Positions 40,929 through 50,016 of a stretch of 50,508 nt of DNA are shown piece after piece. Under the pieces are notes generated by a model. That model was not told the DNA's origin. It searched no databases and saw only the letters and a list, made by a program, of their open reading frames with translations. The DNA comes from Uruburuella suis (GTDB lineage Bacteria > Pseudomonadota > Gammaproteobacteria > Burkholderiales > Neisseriaceae): NCBI RefSeq assembly GCF_004341385.1, contig NZ_SLXE01000020.1, forward strand, positions 1 through 50,508. Reading direction: 5' to 3'. The translations under genes were made by a program, and so were the position numbers. Positions within the stretch are counted from its first letter, which is position 1; the number at the start of each line of letters is the position of its first letter.

Positions 40929-41402
40929 TTATGAAGCCAACACGCGTGCAAACAAAATATCGTTTTCCAGTGCGATGTGGTCGTTTAAATCATCGCTCAA
41001 TTCTTTAGCCAGCGCATAAAGCCGCTGCCAGCTGCCGCAAGCGCCCTCGGGCGGGGTGAAATCATCGGTGAGCGCGCGCAGCTCGGCCAACGCGGCTTCG
41101 TGCTCGGTGTGCTCGTGCATCATCATCTGAATCGGCATGGCTGCGCCGCGGCCGGCGCCTTGCTTGATCATGGGGAAGAGCACGCGCTCTTCCTTCATCA
41201 TATGGCTGAGCAGCTCGGCTTCGATGCCCTGCAAAAGCGGCAACAGCGCCGCCGGAAAGCTGTCCGCATGCACGCCGGCCACTTTTTGCGCCAAAGCGCC
41301 AAGCTCGGCCAGCTGGTTGCGGTGGGTTTCGTGATAACGTTGCAGAATGTGTTCAATGGCGGCATCCAGCGGCGCGGTTTGCCACAGGCTCAAATCGGTC
41401 AT
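40929..41402 (-). CDS. dnrN: Hemerythrin-like iron-cluster repair protein (DnrN/YtfE-type)
   Basis: A 157-residue hemerythrin-fold protein of the RIC (repair of iron centres) family, which restores iron-sulfur clusters damaged by nitric oxide. Di-iron ligands map on E. coli YtfE: His24, His67, Glu71, His98, His142 and Glu146 (motifs RYHETHR, SHMMKEE, HEHTEHE, DHIALEND). It lacks the N-terminal ScdA_N (DUF542) domain with its CC motif. In Neisseria dnrN is known to respond to NO through NsrR. A palindrome overlaps the likely promoter. It adjoins the nitrate porters. Confidence 0.82.
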   Translation of the reverse strand: MTDLSLWQTAPLDAAIEHILQRYHETHRNQLAELGALAQKVAGVHADSFPAALLPLLQGIEAELLSHMMKEERVLFPMIKQGAGRGAAMPIQMMMHEHTEHEAALAELRALTDDFTPPEGACGSWQRLYALAKELSDDLNDHIALENDILFARVLAS

Positions 41403-41454
41403 GGTCGGGTTCCTTTTGCGTGAATCGTGTTCAGACGGCCTGAATAGATAACAG

Positions 41455-41467
41455 TCATATTATATGA
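41455..41467 (-). promoter_or_regulatory. Possible NO-responsive operator and -10 of dnrN
   Basis: TCATAT-T-ATATGA is a perfect 13-base dyad centred about 58 bases upstream of dnrN. It contains TATAAT (minus strand, 41458-41463), so a bound repressor would block the promoter. NsrR regulates dnrN in other Neisseria, but the match to its published site was not tested here. Confidence 0.4.
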
Positions 41468-41500
41468 ATGATTCTGGCGGGGGAATAGGCCGTTTGGCTT

Positions 41501-41661
41501 AGGGTCTGTTCACCATTCATCTCGTGGCAATCTTTTGGCTCAAAAACGCGCCTGCCGCGTTGAAAATGCTCGCAAGGTGTCCACCCTTGCTGCGCTTTTC
41601 GCCTTGCAAACGCGCTTTTGCGCTCAAAATCTTACGCACGGATGAAAGGTGAACAGACCCT
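41501..41661. repeat. Element A, copy 3 (161 bp)
   Basis: AGGGTCTGTTCAC and GTGAACAGACCCT bound the copy, with TA on both sides. The orientation is as copy 1 (left half has TCTCGTGGCAATCTTTTGG). It lies upstream of the dnrN promoter region and 69 bases before element B copy 3. Confidence 0.85.
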
Positions 41662-41730
41662 AGGATGGGATAAGAAGCCGTTATTTATCCGTAGAATGGC
41701 CGATAAGCATGGGCAAAAAATATCCTGAAA

Positions 41731-41881
41731 TATAGTGGAATGCATAAAAAAGTGACACAACGGGTAGGTTGGGTTGAAAACCCAACAAGCCCACAGGCCG
41801 TCTGAAACCTTGGGTTTATCAACCCAACCTACGCCGTTATAGTGCATAGTTTTGTATCACTTTTTCTTGCGTTCCACTATA
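41731..41881. repeat. Element B, copy 3 (151 bp, intact)
   Basis: TATAGTGGAATGCATAAAAA and TTTTTCTTGCGTTCCACTAT(A) are terminal inverted repeats of about 28 bp with about four mismatches. Inside, GTAGGTTGGGTT pairs with AACCCAACCTAC. A complete AG-DUS (CAGGCCGTCTGAAAC) lies near 41795. It is just upstream of the M23 peptidase gene. Confidence 0.85.
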
Positions 41882-41954
41882 TTGTTTTGATGAGGGATTG
41901 TTTTCATTTTATGGATTGGGCATGAATGATGCCGAATCAGAAAAGAGCAGGCAA

Positions 41955-42479
41955 ATGGATGTAAGAAAAGGCTTGAAAAGTGTGCTTTGGCTGCTGCTGG
42001 CGGCCACCTTGCTGATCGGGCTGCGCCCTTATTTGGCACCTTATTGGTGGCGCGCCCGATTGTGGCAGGAGCCGGCGCCCACCGCGCAAAGCCTGCCCAA
42101 CCCCTTGCCCGGCCGGCGCTTTGCCGACACTTGGGGCGCAGCCCGCAGCCAGGGGCGCACGCATGAGGGTGTGGATATTTTTGCACCGCGCGGCACGCCG
42201 GTGTTGAGCACCACCAAAGGCGTGGTCAGCCGCATCGGCGAAAACCGGCTCGGCGGCAATATTGTGGGCATCACCGGCCCCGGCGGCGTGTGGCATTATT
42301 ATGCCCATTTAGACCGATATGCTGAAAATCTTCGTGAAAACAGTTGGATAGAAGCGGGCACGCTGATCGGCTATGTGGGCAACAGCGGCAATGCCGCGGC
42401 CACGCCGCCGCATCTGCATTACGGCGTGTACACACGCGAAGGCGCGGTGAACCCTTATCCGCTTATCCGCCAGCCGTAA
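41955..42479 (+). CDS. M23-family peptidase (LytM-like) with membrane anchor
   Basis: A 174-residue protein with one N-terminal membrane helix (about 8-24) and a periplasmic peptidase-M23 domain. The zinc motif is THEGVDIFAPRGTP (His-x3-Asp), followed by HLHYGVYTREG (HxH). It probably cleaves peptide cross-links in murein or acts as a LytM-like activator. I start at MDVRKGLK after AGCAGG. An ATG at 41922 would add eleven residues. It is convergent with xseA. Its promoter may lie within or next to element B. Confidence 0.85.
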   Translation: MDVRKGLKSVLWLLLAATLLIGLRPYLAPYWWRARLWQEPAPTAQSLPNPLPGRRFADTWGAARSQGRTHEGVDIFAPRGTPVLSTTKGVVSRIGENRLGGNIVGITGPGGVWHYYAHLDRYAENLRENSWIEAGTLIGYVGNSGNAAATPPHLHYGVYTREGAVNPYPLIRQP

Positions 42480-42493
42480 GTGAAGTGCAATCA

Positions 42494-42542
42494 AAAAAGG
42501 CCGTCTGAATGCTTGATGAATAGGCATTCAGACGGCCTTTTT
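42494..42542. terminator. Bidirectional DUS terminator between M23 gene and xseA
   Basis: AAAAAGGCCGTCTGAATGC and its reverse complement form a 19-bp stem ending in T residues on both strands, between convergent genes. Confidence 0.85.
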
Positions 42543-42556
42543 GCAAATACCGTGTG

Positions 42557-43912
42557 TTAAGAATAATCAAACAAATCCGGCTGCTTGTGCTCGCGGGTTA
42601 CGCGCACATCGGTTTCGCCCTCGGCAAACACGATATGCAGCTTTTGCCCCTGCTTGAGGCTGTCGGCATTGCGGATGACCTGGCCACGGCTGTTTTTCAC
42701 CACGCTGAAGCCGCGCGCAAGAATATGCTGCGGCGACACGGCTTCGAGCAGCGCAGCCTGTTTTTCCAAGCCTTGGCGGCGCAGATTGAATAAAGCCTGC
42801 CAGTTTTGTTGCAAGGCCGTCTGAAAAGCGGCCAAATCGCGGCCGACGGCGGCGGTGTCGGGGCGCAGGTGCGCCAGCTTTTGCTGTTGCTGAGCCAGTG
42901 CTTGCGCGCTGAAACGGTGTTGGTTTTGCATGGCAAAGCGCAGGTTTTGCTGCAAGGCGGCCAGGTGTGTTTTTTGTTCGTCCAGCTTTTGCTGCGGATG
43001 GCGCAGCTGCCGGGCAAGCCAGTCGAGGCGCTGGCTGGCATCGTAATAGCGCTGTTGTAGCGTGCCGCGCAATTGCGTTTGTGCCAGCGCGAGTTTTCTC
43101 AGCAATTCGGCGCGGTTGGGGCTCACCAATTCGGCCGCGGCCGTGGGCGTGGGCGCGCGCATGTCGGCGGCAAAATCGGCCAGCGTGAAATCGGTTTCAT
43201 GCCCCACGCCGCTCACAATCGGTATGGCGCAGGCTTCAATCGCGCGCACCACCGGCTCTTCGTTAAACGCCCATAAATCTTCAATGCTGCCGCCGCCTCG
43301 GCACACAATCAACACATCTGTTTCATGGCGCGCAGCGGCCGTGGCAATGGCTTGCGCAATCTGCTTTTCGCTGCCCGCACCCTGCACCGGCGTGGGGTAA
43401 ACAATAATGGGAATTTCCGGTGCGCGCCGCTTGAGCGTGCTCACCACATCGCGCAGCGCGGCCGCGGCCAGGCTCGTGACAATGCCGATGGCGCGCGGGT
43501 GCTCGGGCAGCGGCTTTTTGCGCTCGGGCGCAAACACGCCCTCAGCCTGCAATTTGGCCTTGAGCTTTTCATAAGCTTCGTAAAGCTGGCCCAAGCCTTT
43601 GAGGCGCACTTCATTCACCGTGATCTGAAATTCGCCGCGCGCTTCGTAAATGCTGATTCTGCCACTCAATTCGATGTGATCGCCTTCTTTCAAGGGCGCG
43701 GCCAGCTTGGCGGCGGTGCCTTTAAACAAGGCGCAGCGCACTTGGGCGCGGCTGTCTTTGAGCGAGAAATAATAATGGCCGCTGGCGGCGCGGGTGAGGT
43801 TGGACACTTCACCGGCCACCCACAAGCCGAATAAATGCTCTTCGAGCAGGTTTTTGGCCAAGGCATTGAGCTCAGACACGGAAAGCGCGGCGGGCGCGAA
43901 AAAATCAGACAT
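42557..43912 (-). CDS. xseA: Exodeoxyribonuclease VII large subunit
   Basis: The large subunit of ExoVII, which degrades single-stranded DNA. The 451-residue protein has an OB-fold (LSVSELNALAKNLLEE...WVAGEVSN, GHYYFSLKD). The catalytic domain follows with IGIVTSLAAAALRDV, VCRGGGSIEDLWAFNEE and SGVGHETDFTLADF. A long Gln/Ala-rich coiled-coil spans about 270-385. A DUS within the coil (near 42814) reads FQTAL. I start at MSDFFAPAALS; upstream in-frame codons run over the lpxK promoter. The small subunit is not nearby. Confidence 0.93.
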   Translation of the reverse strand: MSDFFAPAALSVSELNALAKNLLEEHLFGLWVAGEVSNLTRAASGHYYFSLKDSRAQVRCALFKGTAAKLAAPLKEGDHIELSGRISIYEARGEFQITVNEVRLKGLGQLYEAYEKLKAKLQAEGVFAPERKKPLPEHPRAIGIVTSLAAAALRDVVSTLKRRAPEIPIIVYPTPVQGAGSEKQIAQAIATAAARHETDVLIVCRGGGSIEDLWAFNEEPVVRAIEACAIPIVSGVGHETDFTLADFAADMRAPTPTAAAELVSPNRAELLRKLALAQTQLRGTLQQRYYDASQRLDWLARQLRHPQQKLDEQKTHLAALQQNLRFAMQNQHRFSAQALAQQQQKLAHLRPDTAAVGRDLAAFQTALQQNWQALFNLRRQGLEKQAALLEAVSPQHILARGFSVVKNSRGQVIRNADSLKQGQKLHIVFAEGETDVRVTREHKQPDLFDYS

Positions 43913-44041
43913 GGGCGGGGGTCGGAAATTAAGGTGGAATGGGCGATTATAAAGCTTTTCCGGCGGCTGTTGTGGTTTGGCCGCCGCCGCGTGTGTTAAG
44001 ATATTTGATTGTTGACTTGTTGGCACAGGCCGTCTGAAAAC

Positions 44042-45067
44042 ATGAAGCTGCATCAAATCATCGAGCGCCATTGGCAGCAGCCGCAGCCGCTTTTAAAAGC
44101 GTTGCTGTGGCCGCTGTCGCGCCTGTTTCAGGCGGTTTATGGTGTGCGCCGTTATCTGTATCGCACAGGCCGTCTGAAAAGCGAAAAGCTGGCGGTGCCG
44201 GTGGTGGTGGTGGGCAATATCCATGCCGGCGGCACGGGCAAAACGCCGGTGGTGGCGGCGCTGGTGCGCGGTTTGCAGGCGAAGGGTATTCAAGTGGGTA
44301 TCATCAGCCGCGGCTACGGGCGCAAAAGCAGCGGTGTGCATGTGCTTGATCAGCGCAGCAGCGCCGCCGAAGCGGGCGACGAGCCTTTGCTGCTTTATAG
44401 CCAAACCGGCGCGCCCACCGCCGTGGGCAGCCGCCGCGCCGAAGCGGGCAAAGCCTTGCTCGCGGCGCACCCCGAAATCGAAGTGATTATTGCGGATGAC
44501 GGTTTGCAGCATTATGCTTTGCAGCGCGATGTGGAAATCGCCGTGTTTCCGGCGGCCGATGTGGGGCGGCGCGATTTGGATTTGCTGCCCGGCGGCGGCC
44601 TGCGCGAGCCGTTTGCGCGTTTGCATGCGGCAGATGCGGTGGTGGTGAGTGCTGCTGTGGGCGCGGTGGATAAAGCTTATTTCAGGCCGTCTGAAAATAT
44701 TTTTTGCAGCCATTTGGAAAGCGGCAATATTTATCTTTTAAACCGCCCCGATATTCTGCTCGACACAGGCCGTCTGAAAGGGGTGCGCACAGCGGCCGTG
44801 GCCGGCATTGCCAAGCCCGGGCGCTTTTTTGAGAGCCTGCGCGCTTTGGGCATTGAGTTGGCCGAAACCAAGGCGCTGCCCGATCATGCCGATATTTCCC
44901 CCGCCGATTTGCCGGCCGCCGATTGGGTGTTTGTCACCGAAAAAGATGCGGTGAAGCTGGCGGATTGCGCCGCAGATAATGTGTGGGTGCTGCCGGTTTG
45001 TGCGATAATCGAGCCTGATTTGGCACAATGGCTGCTTGGCCGTTTGCCATCACTCAAGAAAAAATAA
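44042..45067 (+). CDS. lpxK: Tetraacyldisaccharide 4'-kinase
   Basis: LpxK phosphorylates the lipid A disaccharide to lipid IVA at the inner membrane. The 341-residue protein has an N-terminal amphipathic/hydrophobic region and the Walker A GNIHAGGTGKTPV (Lys67). ADDGLQHYALQRD is the second catalytic segment. Three DUS lie within the gene (near 44168, 44684 and 44766), reading TGRLKSEK, FRPSENIF and TGRLKGVR, and a fourth directly precedes the ATG. It heads lpxK-trm112-kdsB-lipoprotein. Confidence 0.93.
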   Translation: MKLHQIIERHWQQPQPLLKALLWPLSRLFQAVYGVRRYLYRTGRLKSEKLAVPVVVVGNIHAGGTGKTPVVAALVRGLQAKGIQVGIISRGYGRKSSGVHVLDQRSSAAEAGDEPLLLYSQTGAPTAVGSRRAEAGKALLAAHPEIEVIIADDGLQHYALQRDVEIAVFPAADVGRRDLDLLPGGGLREPFARLHAADAVVVSAAVGAVDKAYFRPSENIFCSHLESGNIYLLNRPDILLDTGRLKGVRTAAVAGIAKPGRFFESLRALGIELAETKALPDHADISPADLPAADWVFVTEKDAVKLADCAADNVWVLPVCAIIEPDLAQWLLGRLPSLKKK

Positions 45068-45080
45068 AGAAAGAAGTGCA

Positions 45081-45263
45081 ATGGAAAAAAAATTTCTCGA
45101 TATCCTCGTTTGCCCCGTGTGCAAAGGCGCATTGGAATATAAGCAAGACCGGCAGGAATTATGGTGCCGCCAAAGCAAGCTTGCTTATCCGATTAAAGAC
45201 GGCATACCGTTTATGCTCGAAAACGAAGCGCGCCAATTGAGCGCCGAGGAGCTGCATTCATGA
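45081..45263 (+). CDS. Trm112/YcaR-family small zinc-ribbon protein
   Basis: A 60-residue protein with CPVCKGALEY (Cys11, Cys14) and Cys29, then LAYPIKDGIPFML, the family signature. YcaR/Trm112-like proteins are small; the eukaryotic ones activate methyltransferases, while the bacterial role is unclear. The gene sits between lpxK (13 bases before) and kdsB (four-base overlap), a position kept in many Gram-negative bacteria. That suggests a link to envelope lipid synthesis, though this is inferred. Confidence 0.88.
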   Translation: MEKKFLDILVCPVCKGALEYKQDRQELWCRQSKLAYPIKDGIPFMLENEARQLSAEELHS

Positions 45264-46027
45264 GCGGCTTTGTGGTGCTGATTCCGGCGCGCATGTCGTC
45301 TTCGCGGCTGCCGCGCAAGGCGCTGGCCGATATTCACGGCAAGCCCATGGTGGTGCGCGCCGCCGAGCAGGCCGCCAAAAGCCGCGCCGTGCGCGTGGTG
45401 GTGGCCACGGATCATGAAGAGATTTTTGCTGCCTGCCAAGCGCACAACATTGAAGTGGTGATGACGGGCGAATATCATGAAAGCGGCACCACCCGCCTGG
45501 CCGAAGCCGCGCAATTGCTGGGCTTGAGCGCCGACACCGTGGTGGTGAACGTGCAGGGCGATGAGCCTTTGATCGACCCGAAATTGGTTGACCAAACCGC
45601 CGCCGTGCTGGTGGAAAACGGCGCGCCGATGGCCACCGCCGCGCATGAAATCCACGATTTCGATGAATTTATGAATCCGAATGTGGTGAAAGTGGTGTTG
45701 TGCCGGCAAGGCCGTGCGCTTTATTTCAGCCGCGCCCCGATTGCCTATCCGCGCGACAGCATGCGCGCCGGCGAGCGCGCGTTGCCTCAAGTGGCCGCGC
45801 CTTTGCGCCATATCGGCATTTATGCCTATCGCGCCGGCTTTTTGAATGAATATGCGCAAATGAGCGCATCGCCGCTGGAAAACATCGAATCGCTCGAGCA
45901 GCTGCGCGTGTTGTGGCACGGCCACCCGATTGCGGTGGAAATTGTGGCTCAAGCGCCCGCTGCCGGTGTGGACACGCAAGAAGATTTGGAACGCGTGCGC
46001 GCGGTGTTTCAGAAAGTCGCACAATGA
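45260..46027 (+). CDS. kdsB: 3-deoxy-manno-octulosonate cytidylyltransferase
   Basis: KdsB makes CMP-Kdo for lipid A/core assembly. The 255-residue protein has VLIPARMSSSRLPRKAL, QGDEPLIDP and HIGIYAYRAGFL, which mark the CMP-sugar synthetase family. It overlaps the Trm112-like gene by four bases (ATGA) and the next lipoprotein gene by four bases. That tight coupling places it in the lpxK operon. Confidence 0.95.
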   Translation: MSGFVVLIPARMSSSRLPRKALADIHGKPMVVRAAEQAAKSRAVRVVVATDHEEIFAACQAHNIEVVMTGEYHESGTTRLAEAAQLLGLSADTVVVNVQGDEPLIDPKLVDQTAAVLVENGAPMATAAHEIHDFDEFMNPNVVKVVLCRQGRALYFSRAPIAYPRDSMRAGERALPQVAAPLRHIGIYAYRAGFLNEYAQMSASPLENIESLEQLRVLWHGHPIAVEIVAQAPAAGVDTQEDLERVRAVFQKVAQ

Positions 46028-46338
46028 ATAAAACAGCCCTTATGGCGCTGATGCTCTTGGCGAGCGGCTGCGCGCAAATGCTTCCTGCCATGAGCACCGA
46101 TTTGGGCGGGCAGCGCTATCAGCTCCAAGCCAACGGCAACGTGTTTGTCAACAAAGATACCTTGAGCAACAATATCGACAAAAAAGCCAAAAAGCTCTGC
46201 CCCGAAGGCTATGAATATGAAACACCGGGCGACACCCGTTTTAAAAACGATCTATTGGTAAATAACGGCGTGTTGATGCCGTCGGGTTATTTTGCGATGC
46301 ATCGGGTTGTCCGCTGCACGAATGCCGCTGAAAACTGA
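46024..46338 (+). CDS. Small predicted lipoprotein in lpxK operon
   Basis: A 104-residue protein with signal peptide and lipobox LASGC (Cys16). The mature region shows QRYQLQANGNVFVNKDTLSN and two cysteines, at KKLCPEGYEYE and VVRCTNAAEN, which could form a disulfide. No known domain is recognised. It overlaps kdsB by four bases, so it is cotranscribed with lipid A/Kdo genes. Function unknown. Confidence 0.72.
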   Translation: MNKTALMALMLLASGCAQMLPAMSTDLGGQRYQLQANGNVFVNKDTLSNNIDKKAKKLCPEGYEYETPGDTRFKNDLLVNNGVLMPSGYFAMHRVVRCTNAAEN

Positions 46339-46341
46339 TGG

Positions 46342-46382
46342 CAGGCCGTCTGAAAAGGCGGGAATGCTTTTCAGACGGCCTG
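46342..46382. terminator. DUS terminator of the lpxK-kdsB operon
   Basis: CAGGCCGTCTGAAAAG and its reverse complement lie 4 bases after the lipoprotein gene stop. Confidence 0.8.
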
Positions 46383-46439
46383 AAAACAAGGTAAGATAGC
46401 AAAGATTGTTTAACAAACCCAATCGTCAAATATAAACTC

Positions 46440-46692
46440 ATACCCATTCAGAAAAATAAGCTAACAAGGCAGAAGCCTGCGACAGTACAGATATAGTGGA
46501 ATGCAAGAAAAAGTGATACAAAACCACGCACTATCACGGAGTAGGTTGGGTTGATAAACCCAAGGTTTCAGACGGCCTGTGGGCTTGTTGGATTTTCAAC
46601 CCAACCTACCCGTTGTGTCACTTTTTTTATGCATTCCACTATAGTACGGTAAGGCGAGGCAACGAAGTTAGGTTGTTTTTTTGGATTGGTAT
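46440..46692. repeat. Element C, copy 2, interrupted by element B
   Basis: The ends ATACCCATTCAGAAAAATAA and TTTTTTTGGATTGGTAT match element C copy 1 in inverse orientation. The left part runs to 46491 (GCGACAGTACAGA) and the right part resumes at 46644 (GTACGGTAAGGCG...ACGAAGTTAGG). The uninterrupted copy at 31184 reads GACAGTACAACGAGTACGG across this point. Element B copy 4 fills the gap. The right part is the immediate upstream flank of adk. Confidence 0.8.
46492..46643. repeat. Element B, copy 4 (152 bp), inserted in element C
   Basis: It runs from TATAGTGGAATGCAAG to GCATTCCACTATA, carries the GTAGGTTGGGTT/AACCCAACCTAC stem and an internal DUS (TTTCAGACGGCCT near 46567). Both ends show TATA, consistent with TA target duplication. 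It lies inside element C copy 2. Confidence 0.85.
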
Positions 46693-46711
46693 CAAACACA
46701 AAGGAACCCCA

Positions 46712-47359
46712 ATGAAAGCATTACTGCTCGGCGCTCCGGGCGCAGGCAAAGGCACGCAGGCGCAATTTATCACCGCCGCCTTCAATATTCCGCAGATTTC
46801 CACCGGCGATATGCTGCGCGCCGCAATTAAGGCCGGCACGCCGCTGGGCTTGGAAGCCAAAAAAATCATCGATGAAGGCGGCTTGGTGCGCGACGACATT
46901 ATCATCGGCATGGTGAAAGAGCGCATTGCCCAAGCCGATTGCGCCAACGGCTTTTTGTTTGACGGCTTTCCGCGCACGCTGGCGCAGGCCGAAGCGATGG
47001 TGGAAGCGGGCGTGGATTTAGATGCCGTGGTGGAAATCGATGTACCCGACAGCGTGATTGTGAGCCGCATGAGCGGCCGCCGCGTGCACCTGCCCTCAGG
47101 CCGCACCTACCACATCACCCACAACCCGCCCAAAGCGGAAGGCAAAGACGACATCAGCGGCGAAGATTTGATTCAGCGCGACGACGATAAAGAAGAAGTG
47201 GTGCAAAAACGCCTGGCGGTTTACCACGAGCAAACCGAAGTGCTGGTGGATTTCTACAGCAAACTCGAAGGCGAACATGCGCCGCAATACATCAAAGTAG
47301 ACGGCACGCAGCCGGTGGATGCCGTGAAAGCACAAGTGCTGGGCGCATTGGGCAAATAA
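46712..47359 (+). CDS. adk: Adenylate kinase
   Basis: Adk interconverts ATP plus AMP and two ADP. The 215-residue long-LID form has the P-loop GAPGAGKGT (7-15), GFPRTLAQAEAM near 85, and a LID domain without zinc cysteines. The AMP region STGDMLRAAI is present. I start at MKALLLGAPG after AAAGGAA; a longer frame reads through elements B and C. A strong DUS terminator follows. Confidence 0.96.
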   Translation: MKALLLGAPGAGKGTQAQFITAAFNIPQISTGDMLRAAIKAGTPLGLEAKKIIDEGGLVRDDIIIGMVKERIAQADCANGFLFDGFPRTLAQAEAMVEAGVDLDAVVEIDVPDSVIVSRMSGRRVHLPSGRTYHITHNPPKAEGKDDISGEDLIQRDDDKEEVVQKRLAVYHEQTEVLVDFYSKLEGEHAPQYIKVDGTQPVDAVKAQVLGALGK

Positions 47360-47391
47360 GCCTTATGGCGTGAGCGATAAAACTCGGCTTG

Positions 47392-47434
47392 AAAGAAAAG
47401 GCCGTCTGAAAAGTTTTCAGACGGCCTTTTCTTT
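47392..47434. terminator. Bidirectional DUS terminator between adk and ettA
   Basis: AAAGAAAAGGCCGTCTGAAA and its reverse complement form a stem of about 21 bp between convergent adk and ettA. Confidence 0.85.
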
Positions 47435-47442
47435 GATACAAA

Positions 47443-49116
<1,674 letters not shown>

Positions 49117-49144
49117 AGGGCTCTCTTGAATGGGAGTAAACAGG

Positions 49145-49179
49145 TTTCAGACGGCCTTTTTTTCTGAGGCCGTCTGAAA
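49145..49179. terminator. DUS pair (reverse order) upstream of ettA
   Basis: TTTCAGACGGCCT, a T-rich spacer, then AGGCCGTCTGAAA lie 28 bases upstream of ettA. No gene ends immediately before it. Confidence 0.45.
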
Positions 49180-49200
49180 AGATGGGCTTATTCTAACCGA

Positions 49201-49267
49201 TGCCCAAAGGTTCGCCAAACGAATCAGGCCGCTTGAAAGAAAAACTTCAAACGGCTTGGTTCATTTG
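49201..49267. repeat. Direct repeat G, copy 1 (67 bp, degenerate DUS)
   Basis: TGCCCAAAGGTTCGCCAAAC and then CAGGCCGCTTGAAAG...CTTCAAACGGCTTG. By eye it agrees with 49399-49465 at about 54 of 67 positions. Both DUS arms are mutated (GCCGCTTGAA). Confidence 0.7.
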
Positions 49268-49299
49268 CCGGCGCGATGTGTTTGCACTATGTGGGGGAT

Positions 49300-49388
49300 G
49301 CCGGAATCTGACATTTATTTTTAGAACAACGAAACCGGTGATGCTTTTGGCCTGACGGCCAAATGTCGGATTCGAGCATCCGACCTAC
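49300..49388. repeat. Repeat E, copy 2
   Basis: It contains TTGGCCTGACGGCCAA and ends GTCGGATTCGAGCATCCGAC followed by CTACG. It resembles the segment at 14185-14282 and lies between the two copies of direct repeat G. No gene. Confidence 0.4.
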
Positions 49389-49398
49389 GGCTAAGCAA

Positions 49399-49465
49399 TG
49401 CTCAAAGGTACGCCAAACTTCTCAGGCCGTCTGAAAGAAAAATTTCAGACGACCTGATTCGTTTG
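49399..49465. repeat. Direct repeat G, copy 2 (67 bp)
   Basis: TGCTCAAAGGTACGCCAAAC and CAGGCCGTCTGAAAG...TTTCAGACGACCTG; one arm is a perfect DUS. It sits 6 bases beyond the stop of the small secreted protein gene at 49471 and can act as its terminator. Confidence 0.7.
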
Positions 49466-49470
49466 GGGCA

Positions 49471-49815
49471 TCAGCCTGCCGGTTTGTCTTTATCGTCTGC
49501 CGGCTGCCGGTTGGCGTTTTTTTCCTCTTTTGCCCGCCGCTCTTGCTCGCGGCGCTGCTTTTTGCTTTCTTTCACGCGGCGGCTGTGCTCCATTTTGTCG
49601 GCCATTTTCTGGCTCATCGAGCGGCGGTCTTTGGGGGTGTCGCGCTTGGGCCAGAATGAAAAGCGGCTGTTGTTGCCGGCGGCTATGAGCAGGCCTTGTT
49701 CGGCCAATGCCACCGGTGCGATTTCAAATGCTTGATGCGCGGTGGGCGACGCCTGCACGGGGGCGGCTACTGCCAATAGAGAAAGGGAAACCAAACAAAG
49801 GGCAACTTTATTCAT
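49471..49815 (-). CDS. Small secreted hypothetical protein, charged C-terminus
   Basis: A 114-residue protein with an N-terminal signal peptide (MNKVALCLVSLSLLAVAAPVQASP, cleavage near 22-24). The mature part has a short hydrophobic stretch (LAEQGLLIAAGNN) and a strongly charged tail rich in Lys, Arg and Glu (about 55-110), likely helical. No family is recognised. It is expected in the periplasm. The start after AAGGAG is preferred over an ATG nine codons earlier. Confidence 0.65.
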   Translation of the reverse strand: MNKVALCLVSLSLLAVAAPVQASPTAHQAFEIAPVALAEQGLLIAAGNNSRFSFWPKRDTPKDRRSMSQKMADKMEHSRRVKESKKQRREQERRAKEEKNANRQPADDKDKPAG

Positions 49816-49963
49816 GATGAGCTCCTTATCGATAACTTTCATTCAGCAAAATGCGGTGCGGCTTAATCGAAAGCAGATTGATTACATAGCATTGATTGTG
49901 CATGCCCGCCGCGCTTTTGTACAGACCTCGGCAGGTGCAAGAGCCGGGTATGTTGACATAAAG

Positions 49964-49999
49964 CAAAAGGCCGTCTGAATGGTTTCAGACGGCCTTTTG
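49964..49999. terminator. DUS terminator after the small ASAPV protein gene
   Basis: CAAAAGGCCGTCTGAA and its reverse complement lie 17 bases past the stop on the minus strand. Confidence 0.8.
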
Positions 50000-50016
50000 T
50001 GTGGGGCAGAGCGGCC

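Noticed and set aside
45185..46024. Frame of 279 codons antisense to kdsB
   Set aside because: It is a shadow of a well-conserved gene; composition (His/Arg-rich) is that of an antisense frame.
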